Source: Reyranella sp. | GTDB taxonomy: Bacteria > Pseudomonadota > Alphaproteobacteria > Reyranellales > Reyranellaceae | Length of the DNA stretch: 64,000 nucleotides | Reading direction: 5' to 3' | Assembly (NCBI RefSeq): GCF_017305915.1 | Contig: NZ_JAFKJN010000013.1 | Span: 124,001 to 188,000 of the forward strand | Shown here: piece after piece, positions 27,991 through 35,968 of the stretch | How positions within the stretch are numbered: the first letter of the stretch is position 1 | Layout of the letters: the number at the start of each line of letters is the position of its first letter | The notes under the pieces: generated by a model | What the model saw: only the letters and a program-made list of their open reading frames with translations | The model's database searches: none | Told to the model about the DNA's origin: nothing | Translations under genes and position numbers: made by a program

Positions 27991-28503
27991 TCAGGCGGCG
28001 TTGAGCGCGAACGAGTCGAAGAACTTGCGGGTGTCCGGCCGGGCCTCGATGCCCGGCTTGCCGGTGACCAGGAGCTGATAGAGCCGGCCGCGGATCCAGT
28101 AGAGCCGCACCGCACGATGGCGCACCGCCGTTTCGACGAGCACGAATTCGCGGCCCGGGAAGCGGCCGAGAGTGAGCTTGCCCTCGCCGCGATAGGCGAT
28201 GCCGGACGCCATGTTGTTGCGGAAGGTATCGAGCAGCACGTCCGCCGACGCCGCGCCCGAGATGCGGCGCGGGTAGCTGGTGTAGACCACCTGATAGGTC
28301 GCGTCCGGCGTGCCCAGCACCGCCTCGGCGACCGGCGCGGTCTCGTTGTTGCCGATCGACACCGTCGTCGCGTTCAACTTGGGCGTGCCGGGAAGCTAGA
28401 CGTGGAAGTTTCCGTCGTCGCTGCGATAGTCGCTCCACGCCTGGCTCCAGGCGCGAGAGGACGTCAGAGCCGCGAAGCTTGCCAAGACGAGCCGTCGTTT
28501 CAT
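27991..28503 (-). pseudogene. Exported hypothetical protein interrupted by an in-frame stop
   Basis: An ATG at 28503 begins MKRRLVLASFAALTSSRAWS, a signal peptide, and continues to DDGNFHV. Codon 36 is TAG (28396-28398) and the same frame then goes on for 135 codons without interruption (LPGTPKLNATTVSIGN to FFDSFALNAA). GAG to TAG is a one-base change and would restore VELPGTPK. The part after the stop may start at a downstream TTG but would lack the leader. No stop-codon readthrough element is obvious. It lies 25 bases upstream of the Bug gene. Confidence 0.75.
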
Positions 28504-28842
28504 CGTTGCGCCATCCCTTCATGCGGAGTGTTTTCCCGATCGCTGCCGCGCGCAAGCGCGTCTGTGGCTTTGCGGCCACAACGCTTACGCGTTTGCGCAT
28601 CAACGCGTTTTGTCGGTTGCGGGCATGTAGGATCGCGCGTGCATCCGTCGGCGGCGCTGCGGCGCTGCGGCGCTACCGCGAGCGCACCGGCATTGCGGCC
28701 AAGCTGGCAGTGGTGGCGCTCACCTCGACGGGCTTCACCATCGCCGATCCGGCCGATGCCGGGATGCTGGACGTGGTCGGATTCGATTCCGCTGCGCCGG
28801 CGCTGATCGGCGACTTTGTTGCAGATCGGTTATGATCCGATG
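28504..28842 (+). other. Intergenic stretch with possible small gene or RNA
   Basis: About 340 bases ahead of a strong plus-strand terminator. The first half contains several small hairpins (for example TGTGGC / GCCACA). The second half has an open frame ending LDVVGFDSAAPALIGDFVADRL and TGA at 28835, with no convincing ribosome site or recognisable domain. Something is probably transcribed here, because the terminator needs a transcript. Confidence 0.35.
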
Positions 28843-28874
28843 AGAGAGCGCCTCGCGAGAGGTGCTCTCTTTTT
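28843..28874 (+). terminator. Strong intrinsic terminator
   Basis: A 12-base-pair stem AGAGAGCGCCTC / GAGGTGCTCTCT (one G-T pair) with a GCGA loop, followed by TTTT. It stands 75 bases upstream of the ferritin-like gene. It either ends an unrecognised small transcript or insulates or attenuates the following operon. Confidence 0.85.
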
Positions 28875-28949
28875 GGTTGTGTTCGTCGATGGCATGCGCT
28901 TAAGCTTGCACGCGCTCTTGGGGGAGCGTGGGGTGTTGGGGAGCGTTTC

Positions 28950-30506
28950 ATGCCGCAGTCAGACCCGATCACGCCGCTCACGCCGGCCGAACAGGCGTTC
29001 GTCGATCATCTCGACGCCACGAGCAATCGCGACCAGGTGATCGGCTGGCTGAAGCGCGATCTCCAGACCGCGATCGAGATCGAGCTGGCGACCATCCCGA
29101 TCTATCTCAACACCTACTATTCGCTGGTGCGCAACACGACGACCGGCGAGGGCCTCGGTCCCCTCGAGCAGTTCGTGAACAAGGCCGGCGGCGTGATCAT
29201 GAGCGTGGCGGTGGAGGAGATGCTCCACATGTCGCTCTCGTCCAACGTCCTGTTCTCGTTGGGTGTCGCACCGCAGCTCTATGGCCGGGCGCCGAAGCAG
29301 TATCCGACCCCGCTGCCCTACCACAAGCGTGTCGGACCGAAGGGGCCGCACGGCGGGACCGACGTGCTGATCCCGCAAGCCCGGCTGAGCTTCGAGCAGC
29401 TCTGGCACTTCCTGCAGATCGAGTATCCCGAGCAATGGAACGACCCGCCGCAGGACCGCGAGTGGCAGACCATCGGGCAGTTCTATTCGTACATCCGCTG
29501 CCTGATCAGCACCAAGTTCGTCACCGACGCCGACTTCCAGAACGGCCCGTCCGCCAGCGCGATCCAGCCGTTCAACTATTCGCCGAACAACGTCGACACC
29601 GTCTACCCGACCGGCAAGTTCGATCCCTGGACGCCCGCGCCGCCGGTGCCGCCGCCCTCCTGGGCAGCGGCCCCGTCCGCGTCGGCCGCGGCCGTCTATC
29701 CGGACGCCCCGGACAGCCACGCCGGCCCGGCCGAGCTGGTCACCGTCAGCTCGCGGCGCGACGCGGCGATCGCCATCGACACGATCTGCGACCAGGGCGA
29801 GGGCTATCCGACGCCGAATGTCGGCCCGGGTCCCGACGACGATCCGTCGAAGGACGAAGAATCGCACTACATGAAGTTCCTGACGCTGCAGGCGCAGTAC
29901 GCGGAGTACACGGGGACGACCGAGCACCTTCCGGCGCAGCCAACGCCACCGCCGCAGCAGATGCCGATCATGCACGACAGCGATCTGTTGAAGGCGCAGC
30001 TTGTCGTCGACTTTCCCGACAATCCGACCACGGCGAGCTATCCCGCGCAGTACCAGCCGATCGCGGCCTTCTGCAGCGCGTGCTTCCAGTACATGCTGAT
30101 CATGACCGAGACGATCTACCGGGTGCCGCCGGCCAAGCAGAAGCTGTTCTTCAACGAGGCGTTGCACCGCTCGATGATCTGGGTGCTCGACAAGTACATC
30201 CGGACCATCCGCGACATCCCGCTCGGCAGCGGCAAGTACATGGCGCCGGTGTTCGAGAACGTCGACCTCGGCGCCCGGGAGAACTCGTTCAAGGCGCTGA
30301 TCGCCTACGGCGCCAACGCGATCGCCGCGGCGTACACCGTGTCCGCCGGCCTGGACCCCAAGTCGGATCTCTACCAGGCGATGACGAACGTCATTTACTA
30401 CGTCTGCGTCGCCACTCCGCAGCCGGACAGCACGTACACCGGCAGGACGCTGCCCGATGTCGGTCCGTACTGGGCCGGCGTACGGCAATCCGGCGGGCAG
30501 CAATGA
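28950..30506 (+). CDS. Ferritin-like (VioB/iminophenyl-pyruvate dimer synthase-type) protein
   Basis: 518 aa. The N-terminal half carries a ferritin-like four-helix bundle of the VioB-associated family: AIEIELATIPIYLNTYYSLV (about 42-61), then MSVAVEEMLHMSLSSNVLFS (about 87-106), which place carboxylate and EExxH-type di-iron ligands. The C-terminal half has a Pro-rich linker and a second helical region (SACFQYMLIMTETIYRVPPA). No signal peptide, so cytosolic. It is the first gene of the MNIO cluster; the stop overlaps GAGGAG of the precursor gene. Role inferred: oxidative step or metal handling in that pathway. Confidence 0.82.
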   Translation: MPQSDPITPLTPAEQAFVDHLDATSNRDQVIGWLKRDLQTAIEIELATIPIYLNTYYSLVRNTTTGEGLGPLEQFVNKAGGVIMSVAVEEMLHMSLSSNVLFSLGVAPQLYGRAPKQYPTPLPYHKRVGPKGPHGGTDVLIPQARLSFEQLWHFLQIEYPEQWNDPPQDREWQTIGQFYSYIRCLISTKFVTDADFQNGPSASAIQPFNYSPNNVDTVYPTGKFDPWTPAPPVPPPSWAAAPSASAAAVYPDAPDSHAGPAELVTVSSRRDAAIAIDTICDQGEGYPTPNVGPGPDDDPSKDEESHYMKFLTLQAQYAEYTGTTEHLPAQPTPPPQQMPIMHDSDLLKAQLVVDFPDNPTTASYPAQYQPIAAFCSACFQYMLIMTETIYRVPPAKQKLFFNEALHRSMIWVLDKYIRTIRDIPLGSGKYMAPVFENVDLGARENSFKALIAYGANAIAAAYTVSAGLDPKSDLYQAMTNVIYYVCVATPQPDSTYTGRTLPDVGPYWAGVRQSGGQQ

Positions 30507-30516
30507 GGAGTCGACC

Positions 30517-31185
30517 ATGTTGAAGGCCGTGAAGCCGCGAGTGGCGGCGGCGCTGAAGCCGGGCGAGCCCGTGCCGACGCCTTATCCCTATCCCGCCCCC
30601 GTGCCGGCCTTTCCGGCCAATCCCGCCCCGCCACCCTGGGGAATGCCGCTGCACGCCTGCATGGGCCTCAACAGCTGCGCCGGCTCGGACCGGTTCGGCC
30701 CGGCGGGCCCGCCGGGCGGCCAGCCCAATGCGTGCGCCGGTCAGGGCTATTGCTCGACCGCCGCCGACCACACCTGCCACGTCCAGAACCAATGCCGCGG
30801 GCAGGGCGGCTGCGGCCTCTACGGCACCGGCGAGGAGATGAACAATCCGGGCGCCAACGACTGCAAGTCGCTCGGCTCCTGCGCCACGCCGATCAACGCC
30901 GAGCGCTTCAGCACCAACGGCCCCAACCAGGGCAAGAGCGTGTGGGCGCGGGCGCGCACGGTATTCGCGCAGAACTGGCCCAAGATCCAGCAGGAGCTGC
31001 TCGCCAAGCAGGCGAAGGGCGAGATCCCCAAGGGCCAGCCGCTGCCCCAGAACCTCGGATCGCCGCCGGCCGCGTTCGTCGCCACCGGTCCGACCTACCT
31101 GTGGATCAGCGACGACAACCAGGAGCGCTACAACATGACGGCGTGCGGCGCGAGCGGGATGAGCGGCGCGGGTGGCTGCAGCTAG
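30517..31185 (+). CDS. Cys-rich putative RiPP precursor with C-x5-C repeats
   Basis: 222 aa. A Pro-rich N-terminus ([20 protein letters not shown]) with no signal peptide precedes a Cys/Gly-rich block (about 46-123) and a helical C-terminal region. Cysteines are at 48, 54, 73, 79, 87, 93, 99, 116, 122, 210 and 221. Every neighbouring pair inside the block (48-54, 73-79, 87-93-99, 116-122) is spaced C-x5-C, in units such as CMGLNSCAG and CRGQGGC. Adjacent MNIO and DUF2063 genes modify Cys-rich precursors in known pathways, so this is the likely substrate. It is longer than usual precursors. Its stop overlaps the next gene by 14 bases. Confidence 0.7.
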   Translation: MLKAVKPRVAAALKPGEPVPTPYPYPAPVPAFPANPAPPPWGMPLHACMGLNSCAGSDRFGPAGPPGGQPNACAGQGYCSTAADHTCHVQNQCRGQGGCGLYGTGEEMNNPGANDCKSLGSCATPINAERFSTNGPNQGKSVWARARTVFAQNWPKIQQELLAKQAKGEIPKGQPLPQNLGSPPAAFVATGPTYLWISDDNQERYNMTACGASGMSGAGGCS

Positions 31186-32122
31186 CGATGTGATCGCGGA
31201 CCTGCCGAGGCTCGGTCTCGGCCTCGGTCTGCGCAACCTTCATTTCGAGGAGATCCTGTCGAGCCGGCCGGCGGTCGACTGGTTCGAGGCGATCTCCGAG
31301 AACTTCATGGACTCCGGCGGCCGCCCGCGGGCGGTGATCCGCGCCATCGCCGAACGCTATCCGGTGGCACTGCACGGCGTCTCGCTGTCGATCGGCAGCA
31401 CCGACCCGCTCGACAGGGATTATCTCGCCCGCCTCAAGCGGCTCGCCGACGAGATCCGGCCCGCCTGGATCAGCGACCATCTGTGCTGGACCGGCGTGGG
31501 CGGCCTCAACTCGCACGACCTGCTGCCGATGCCGCTCACCGCGGAGAGCCTGACGCATGTCGCGGGCCGCGTGTGCCAGGTGCAGGACATCCTCGAGCGG
31601 CCATTGATCCTCGAGAATCCCAGCAGCTACGTCCGCTTCGTGCAGTCGACGATGGAGGAGCCCGAGTTCCTGCGCCGGCTCGCCGAGGCTACCGGCTGCG
31701 GCCTGCTGCTCGACGTCAACAACGTGTTCGTGAGCTGCTTCAATAGCGGCGCCGATCCGGTCGCCTATCTCGAGGCCTTTCCCTGCGAGCGCGTCGTCCA
31801 GATGCACCTCGCCGGGCACCAGCAGCATGGCGGCCACATCATCGACACCCACGACCGGCCGGTTCGTCCCGAGGTCTGGGAGCTGTTCCGCCTCGCCTGG
31901 GCGCGCACCGGCGGGGCGTCGACGCTGCTCGAATGGGACGGCGACATTCCGGGCTTCGCCGACTGCCACGCCGAGCTGCTGAAGGCCAAGCCCTACATGG
32001 ACGGGCGCTTCGATCCGGAGAGCGTCCAGCCGACCGGGTCCGGCGGCGGCGCCGGCGTCTCCAATCCGGTCGGCTTCCTCGTGCCGCGCGTCATGGACAG
32101 CGCCGTGCTGGAGCCGGCATGA
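31172..32122 (+). CDS. MNIO family (DUF692) multinuclear non-heme iron oxidase
   Basis: 316 aa TIM-barrel enzyme of the MbnB/TglH/BufB family, which use two or three irons to modify cysteines of RiPP precursors. Ligand segments are seen in order: [77 protein letters not shown] and [15 protein letters not shown] start inside the precursor's last codons is chosen; a second GTG 18 bases later is possible. Overlap with both neighbours implies translational coupling. Confidence 0.93.
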   Translation: MAAASDVIADLPRLGLGLGLRNLHFEEILSSRPAVDWFEAISENFMDSGGRPRAVIRAIAERYPVALHGVSLSIGSTDPLDRDYLARLKRLADEIRPAWISDHLCWTGVGGLNSHDLLPMPLTAESLTHVAGRVCQVQDILERPLILENPSSYVRFVQSTMEEPEFLRRLAEATGCGLLLDVNNVFVSCFNSGADPVAYLEAFPCERVVQMHLAGHQQHGGHIIDTHDRPVRPEVWELFRLAWARTGGASTLLEWDGDIPGFADCHAELLKAKPYMDGRFDPESVQPTGSGGGAGVSNPVGFLVPRVMDSAVLEPA

Positions 32123-32934
32123 GCGTCGGGCCCGCCGACCTCGCAACCGTCCAGCGCTGGATGCACGAGGCGCTGGTCTTCCCGCGCCGGGTGTCGCGCG
32201 AGGGGATCGATGGCCGGCTCGCCTCGTTTCCCGGCCTGAGCGGCGCCGAGGGGCTGGCGATCTACCAGCGCGGCTACTTCCTGCGTATCGCGAGCTGCAT
32301 GCGCGAGCAGTTCCCGGCGCTCTGCCACGCGCTCGGCGCGCCGCTGTTCGACGATTTCGTCGCCGAGTACATCCGCGAGCAGCCGCCCGAAAGCCATACA
32401 CTCTACGATCTCGGCCGCCGCTTCCCGGCGTTCCTCGACGAGAGCCGGCCCGATCGCGATCAGCCGCCGGAAGAGCGCGAGGTGTGGATCGACTTCATGG
32501 TCGATCTCGCCCGCTTCGAGCGCCAGATGTTCGTGATGTTCGATGCCCCGGGCCACGAGGGCAAGCCGTTTGCCGCGCCTGAGACTCCGAACGCGCAACT
32601 GCGTCTGCAGCCGGCCTTCGCGTTGGGCGCCTATCGCTTTCCGGTCGCCGCCTACTATCACGCCGTTCGCCAGAAGCAGTCCGTCGAGCTGCCGCCGGCC
32701 GAACCGAGCTTTGCGGCTCTGGTGCGGACGGACTACGTCACCCGCACCGTCGTGCTCAGCGCGCCGGAGTATCTGTTCCTGAAGGCGATGACCGACGGCG
32801 GCGGCGTCGACGCGGGGATCGAAGCGGTGGCACGGCACCTCGGCGCGACGCCGGACGAGGTGCGCCGATCCTGGGTGTCGGCGCAGGGCAGCCGTCGGCG
32901 TTGGATGGAGTGCGGGTTCTTCATCGCGTCGTAA
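32119..32934 (+). CDS. DUF2063 partner protein of the MNIO enzyme (BufC-like)
   Basis: 271 aa. The N-terminal DUF2063 helical domain ([45 protein letters not shown]) is followed by a second domain of about 130 residues. In known systems such a partner binds the precursor leader and presents it to the MNIO. The ATG overlaps the MNIO stop (ATGA). The cluster ends here: next is a decayed gene on the same strand. Confidence 0.88.
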   Translation: MSVGPADLATVQRWMHEALVFPRRVSREGIDGRLASFPGLSGAEGLAIYQRGYFLRIASCMREQFPALCHALGAPLFDDFVAEYIREQPPESHTLYDLGRRFPAFLDESRPDRDQPPEEREVWIDFMVDLARFERQMFVMFDAPGHEGKPFAAPETPNAQLRLQPAFALGAYRFPVAAYYHAVRQKQSVELPPAEPSFAALVRTDYVTRTVVLSAPEYLFLKAMTDGGGVDAGIEAVARHLGATPDEVRRSWVSAQGSRRRWMECGFFIAS

Positions 32935-33008
32935 CGCGCGCTGTGGCTTGACCGTCACACCCGGCCGAAAAGCTTTCTCGTTGGCGCCTGTCCCCGTGCA
33001 GACGGCAT

Positions 33009-33030
33009 GCGCGGCTTCTATAAGCCGCGC
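33009..33030. repeat. 9-bp perfect hairpin
   Basis: GCGCGGCTT, loop CTAT, AAGCCGCGC. Lies 75 bases after the DUF2063 stop. No T run follows on the plus strand (CTTCGATCG), so it is not a clear intrinsic terminator, but it may stabilise or end the MNIO operon transcript. Confidence 0.5.
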
Positions 33031-33071
33031 CTTCGATCGGCGCGGGCCGATGCGATTGGGTCATCGGTACC

Positions 33072-33281
33072 GTCTGGCCACCGCGCGAGATCGTGCAGAA
33101 GCTCTATCCCGAGACCGCCAAGGCGATCGAGGGCGCGGAGCTGCGCGCCGGCATGTCGCAGCTCGGTGTGGAGGCCTCGCTGGTCGAGCCCGACGTCTAT
33201 AATCTGTAGCTCAAGAGGGGAATCGCCGACAATGCGGAGCTGGTGAAAGCCGCCGGCATCCCGATCGGCGGCGCCCAGTAG
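33072..33281 (+). pseudogene. 3' remnant of a Bug-family receptor gene
   Basis: The frame reads PREIVQKLYPETAKAIEGAE, then LVEPDVYNL, TAG (33207-33209), LKRGIADNAELVKAAGIPIG and TAG. This is the C-terminal pattern of tricarboxylate-transporter receptors (P-x-x-I-V-x-K-L ... A-x-L-V-K-A-A-G-I). The N-terminal three quarters are missing and a stop interrupts it. It sits directly ahead of prpE. Confidence 0.7.
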
Positions 33282-33298
33282 GCTGGAAGGAAACGGTC

Positions 33299-35206
33299 AT
33301 GGCGACAGGCGACAAGTATCGCGCGGAGCACGCACGCTCGCTGAAGGATCCCGACGGCTTCTGGGCCGAGCAGGCGGAGAAGCTCGACTGGTCGAAGCGC
33401 TGGGACAAGGTGCTCGATGCTTCGCGCGCGCCGTTCTATGCCTGGTTCACCGGCGGCGAGATGAACGCCTGCCACAACGCGCTCGACCGCCATGCCGACG
33501 GGCCGCGCGGCAGCCAGGCGGCGCTGGTCTACGATTCGCCGGTCACCAACACCAAGAAGACCTTCACCTACCGCGAGCTGCGCGATGCCGTGGCGCAGCT
33601 TGCCGGCGCGATCGCCGCGCAAGGCGTCAAGAAGGGCGACCGCGTGATCGTCTACATGCCGATGATCCCCGAGGCGGCGATGGCGATGCTGGCCTGCGCG
33701 CGGCTCGGCGCCATCCATTCGGTGGTGTTCGGCGGCTTCGCGGCCAACGAGCTCGCGACCCGCATCGACGACAGCCGGCCCAAGCTGGTGCTGGCCGCCT
33801 CGTGCGGCCTCGAGCCCGGCCGCATCGTCCACTACAAGCCCTTGCTCGACCAGGCGATCGAGATTGCGCAGCACAAGGTGCCGAAAGTCATCCTGTTCCA
33901 GCGCCCGCAGGCGGTCGCGACCATGAAGCCCGGCCGCGATCTCGACTGGGTCGAGACGGTCGGCGCCGCCGAGCCGCACGCTTGCGTGCCCGTCGAGGCA
34001 ACGCATCCGCTCTACATTCTCTATACGTCCGGCACGACCGGCCAGCCCAAGGGCGTGGTGCACGACACCGGCGGCTACTGCGTCGCGCTCTACTGGTCGA
34101 TGAAGAACCTCTACGGCATCGAGCCGGGCGAGATGTGGTGGACCGCTTCGGACGTCGGCTGGGCGGTCGGCCACAGCTACACGGTCTACGGCCCGCTGCT
34201 CTACGGCGCGACCTCGATCCTCTACGAGGGCAAGCCGGTCGGCACGCCCGATGCCGGCGCCTTCTGGCGCGTGATCTCCGAGTACAAGGCGGTGGCGCTG
34301 TTCACCGCGCCGACCGCCTTCCGCGCCATCAAGAAGGAGGATCCCGACGGCAAGCTCCTGAGGAGCTACGACCTGGCGAGCTTCCGCACTTTGTTTCTCG
34401 CGGGCGAGCGCGGCGATCCGCCGACCATCCAGTGGGCGCAGACCATGCTCGGCGTGCCGATCGTCGATCACTGGTGGCAGACCGAGACCGGCTGGTCGAT
34501 CTGCGGCAACTTCCAGGGGCTCGATCCGATGCCGATCAAGCCGGGCTCGTGCTCGGTGCCGGCGCCGGGCTGGGACCTGCATGTGCTGGACGACAACGGC
34601 AAGCCGATGAAACGCGGCGAGGTCGGCGCGCTGGTCGCCAGGCTGCCGATGCCGCCGGGCACCTTCCCGACCCTGTGGCAGGCCGAGCAGCGCTTCAAGG
34701 AGGCCTACCTCAGCGAGTTCCCCGGCCACTACAAGACCGGCGATGCCGGCGTGATCGACGCGGACGGCTACGTTTCGGTGATGACGCGCGTCGACGACGT
34801 GATCAATGTCGCGGGCCACCGCCTCTCGACCGGCCAGATCGAGGAGGTGCTGGCGAGCCATGACGCCGTCGCCGAATGCGCCTGTGTCGGCATCGCCGAC
34901 GAGATGAAGGGCCAGGTGCCGCTCGGCTTCCTGGTGCTGAAGTCGGGCGTCAGCCGGCCCGAAGGAGAGATCGTGCGCGAAGTCGTCCAAATGGTGCGCG
35001 ACAAGATCGGCCCGGTCGCCTTCTTCAAGCAGGCGCTGGTCGTGCCGCGGCTGCCCAAGACGCGTTCGGGCAAGATCCTGCGCGGCACCATGCAGAAGAT
35101 CGCCGACGGCCAGCCGTGGAAGATGCCGGCGACGATCGACGATCCGGCCGCGCTGGAAGAAGTGACCGGCAGCCTGAAGTCGGCCGGCTTCGCGGCGAAG
35201 GGCTGA
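33299..35206 (+). CDS. prpE: Propionyl-CoA/acetyl-CoA synthetase (PrpE-like)
   Basis: 635 aa AMP-forming ligase of the acetyl-/propionyl-CoA synthetase family. YILYTSGTTGQPKGVVHDTG (about 240-260), WWTASDVGWAVGHSYTVYGP, HWWQTETGWSICGN and RLPKTRSGKILRGTM (acyl-adenylate lysine, near 594) are all present. PrpE is more likely than Acs because of the ASDVGWAVGHSYTVYGPL and NLYGIEPGEMWW wording. It activates propionate or related short acids. GGAAGG precedes the ATG. Downstream TA and 3-hydroxyacyl-CoA dehydrogenase genes are on the same strand. Confidence 0.88.
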   Translation: MATGDKYRAEHARSLKDPDGFWAEQAEKLDWSKRWDKVLDASRAPFYAWFTGGEMNACHNALDRHADGPRGSQAALVYDSPVTNTKKTFTYRELRDAVAQLAGAIAAQGVKKGDRVIVYMPMIPEAAMAMLACARLGAIHSVVFGGFAANELATRIDDSRPKLVLAASCGLEPGRIVHYKPLLDQAIEIAQHKVPKVILFQRPQAVATMKPGRDLDWVETVGAAEPHACVPVEATHPLYILYTSGTTGQPKGVVHDTGGYCVALYWSMKNLYGIEPGEMWWTASDVGWAVGHSYTVYGPLLYGATSILYEGKPVGTPDAGAFWRVISEYKAVALFTAPTAFRAIKKEDPDGKLLRSYDLASFRTLFLAGERGDPPTIQWAQTMLGVPIVDHWWQTETGWSICGNFQGLDPMPIKPGSCSVPAPGWDLHVLDDNGKPMKRGEVGALVARLPMPPGTFPTLWQAEQRFKEAYLSEFPGHYKTGDAGVIDADGYVSVMTRVDDVINVAGHRLSTGQIEEVLASHDAVAECACVGIADEMKGQVPLGFLVLKSGVSRPEGEIVREVVQMVRDKIGPVAFFKQALVVPRLPKTRSGKILRGTMQKIADGQPWKMPATIDDPAALEEVTGSLKSAGFAAKG

Positions 35207-35230
35207 AACCGTAGGTTGGTTGCCGTTTGA

Positions 35231-35252
35231 ATGACAGCATATATGCTGTCAT
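35231..35252. promoter_or_regulatory. Perfect 22-bp palindrome, likely operator of the PIN/RHH pair
   Basis: Arms ATGACAGCATA and TATGCTGTCAT are exact reverse complements with no spacer. The element ends one base before the GTG start of the PIN gene. Ribbon-helix-helix antitoxins bind such palindromes and repress their own operon, so this is the expected operator. Seen directly; binding is inferred. Confidence 0.75.
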
Positions 35253-35253
35253 C

Positions 35254-35685
35254 GTGGTTTCAATCGTTCTCGACACCAATGTCGTGATCGCGGCCCTGCG
35301 GTCGGGTAGCGGCGCGGCAAGGCAGGTTCTGCTTGGTTGTGCGGTCGGCGCCTACGAGCCTCTGTTTGGTCCGGCCTTACTCGCGGAGTATGAATACGCG
35401 CTCTTTCATGAACGTCTGCCCGAGAGCCTTGCGAACCAAAGCCGACGCCGGGAGATTCTGGCGGACGTGACGGCCGTCGGGCGATGGGTGAACGTATATT
35501 ATCTGTGGCGACCTAATTTGCGAGATGAGGCGGACAATCATCTCGTCGAGCTTGCCGTCGCCGGTGGTGCGGCGGCCATCGTCACCCACAATGTTCGCGA
35601 TCTGGTGAGTGGAGAATTGATGTTCCCCTCCGTGCGCGTCCTCACGCCGGGAGCTTTCCTGAAGGAGTTTCCATGTCCACCCTGA
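35254..35685 (+). CDS. PIN-domain toxin
   Basis: 143 aa from GTG-Val-Ser-Ile-Val. IVLDTNVVIAALRSGSGAAR, FGPALLAEYEYALFHERLPE, DEADNHLVELAVAGGAAAIV and THNVRDL carry the four acidic positions of PIN ribonucleases. It is likely an endoribonuclease toxin. A TTG 27 bases upstream is in frame but would place the start inside or before the palindrome, and no ribosome site precedes either, so a leaderless message is possible. The toxin comes first, antitoxin second, which is less usual. Confidence 0.88.
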   Translation: MVSIVLDTNVVIAALRSGSGAARQVLLGCAVGAYEPLFGPALLAEYEYALFHERLPESLANQSRRREILADVTAVGRWVNVYYLWRPNLRDEADNHLVELAVAGGAAAIVTHNVRDLVSGELMFPSVRVLTPGAFLKEFPCPP

Positions 35686-35951
35686 CCATTCGGATGCCGG
35701 ACGACACTCACGCACGTCTTCGCGATCTTGCGCGCGTTCGCGGCCTGAGTATCAACAAGCTCATCGAGGAGATGGCGACGGCGACGTTAGCGGCGCATGA
35801 TGCCGAGGTGAGGTTCCGCCTGATGGCCTCGCGTGGCGATCCCAAGCGTCTGGAGGCGACTTTGAGACGCCTCGATGCCGAGGATAGACGGAAAGGGCTG
35901 GCCGAAGAGAAGCGGCCGTTTCGGGCGCAGCGCCGGAGAACGAGGAAGTAG
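35673..35951 (+). CDS. Ribbon-helix-helix antitoxin
   Basis: 92 aa. The N-terminal MSTLTIRMPDDTHARLRDLA and RVRGLSINKLIEEM form the Arc/RHH DNA-binding fold; the basic C-terminus (EEKRPFRAQRRRTRK) probably contacts the toxin. Overlaps the PIN gene by 13 bases. Expected to neutralise the toxin and repress transcription through the palindrome upstream. Confidence 0.88.
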   Translation: MSTLTIRMPDDTHARLRDLARVRGLSINKLIEEMATATLAAHDAEVRFRLMASRGDPKRLEATLRRLDAEDRRKGLAEEKRPFRAQRRRTRK

Positions 35952-35968
35952 CTGGAAGGAAGACGATT

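Noticed and set aside
33009..33030. Hairpin considered as terminator of the MNIO operon
   Set aside because: No T run follows on the coding strand.
33197..34990. 597-codon minus-strand frame across prpE
   Set aside because: Antisense shadow of a clear ligase gene; low-complexity composition.
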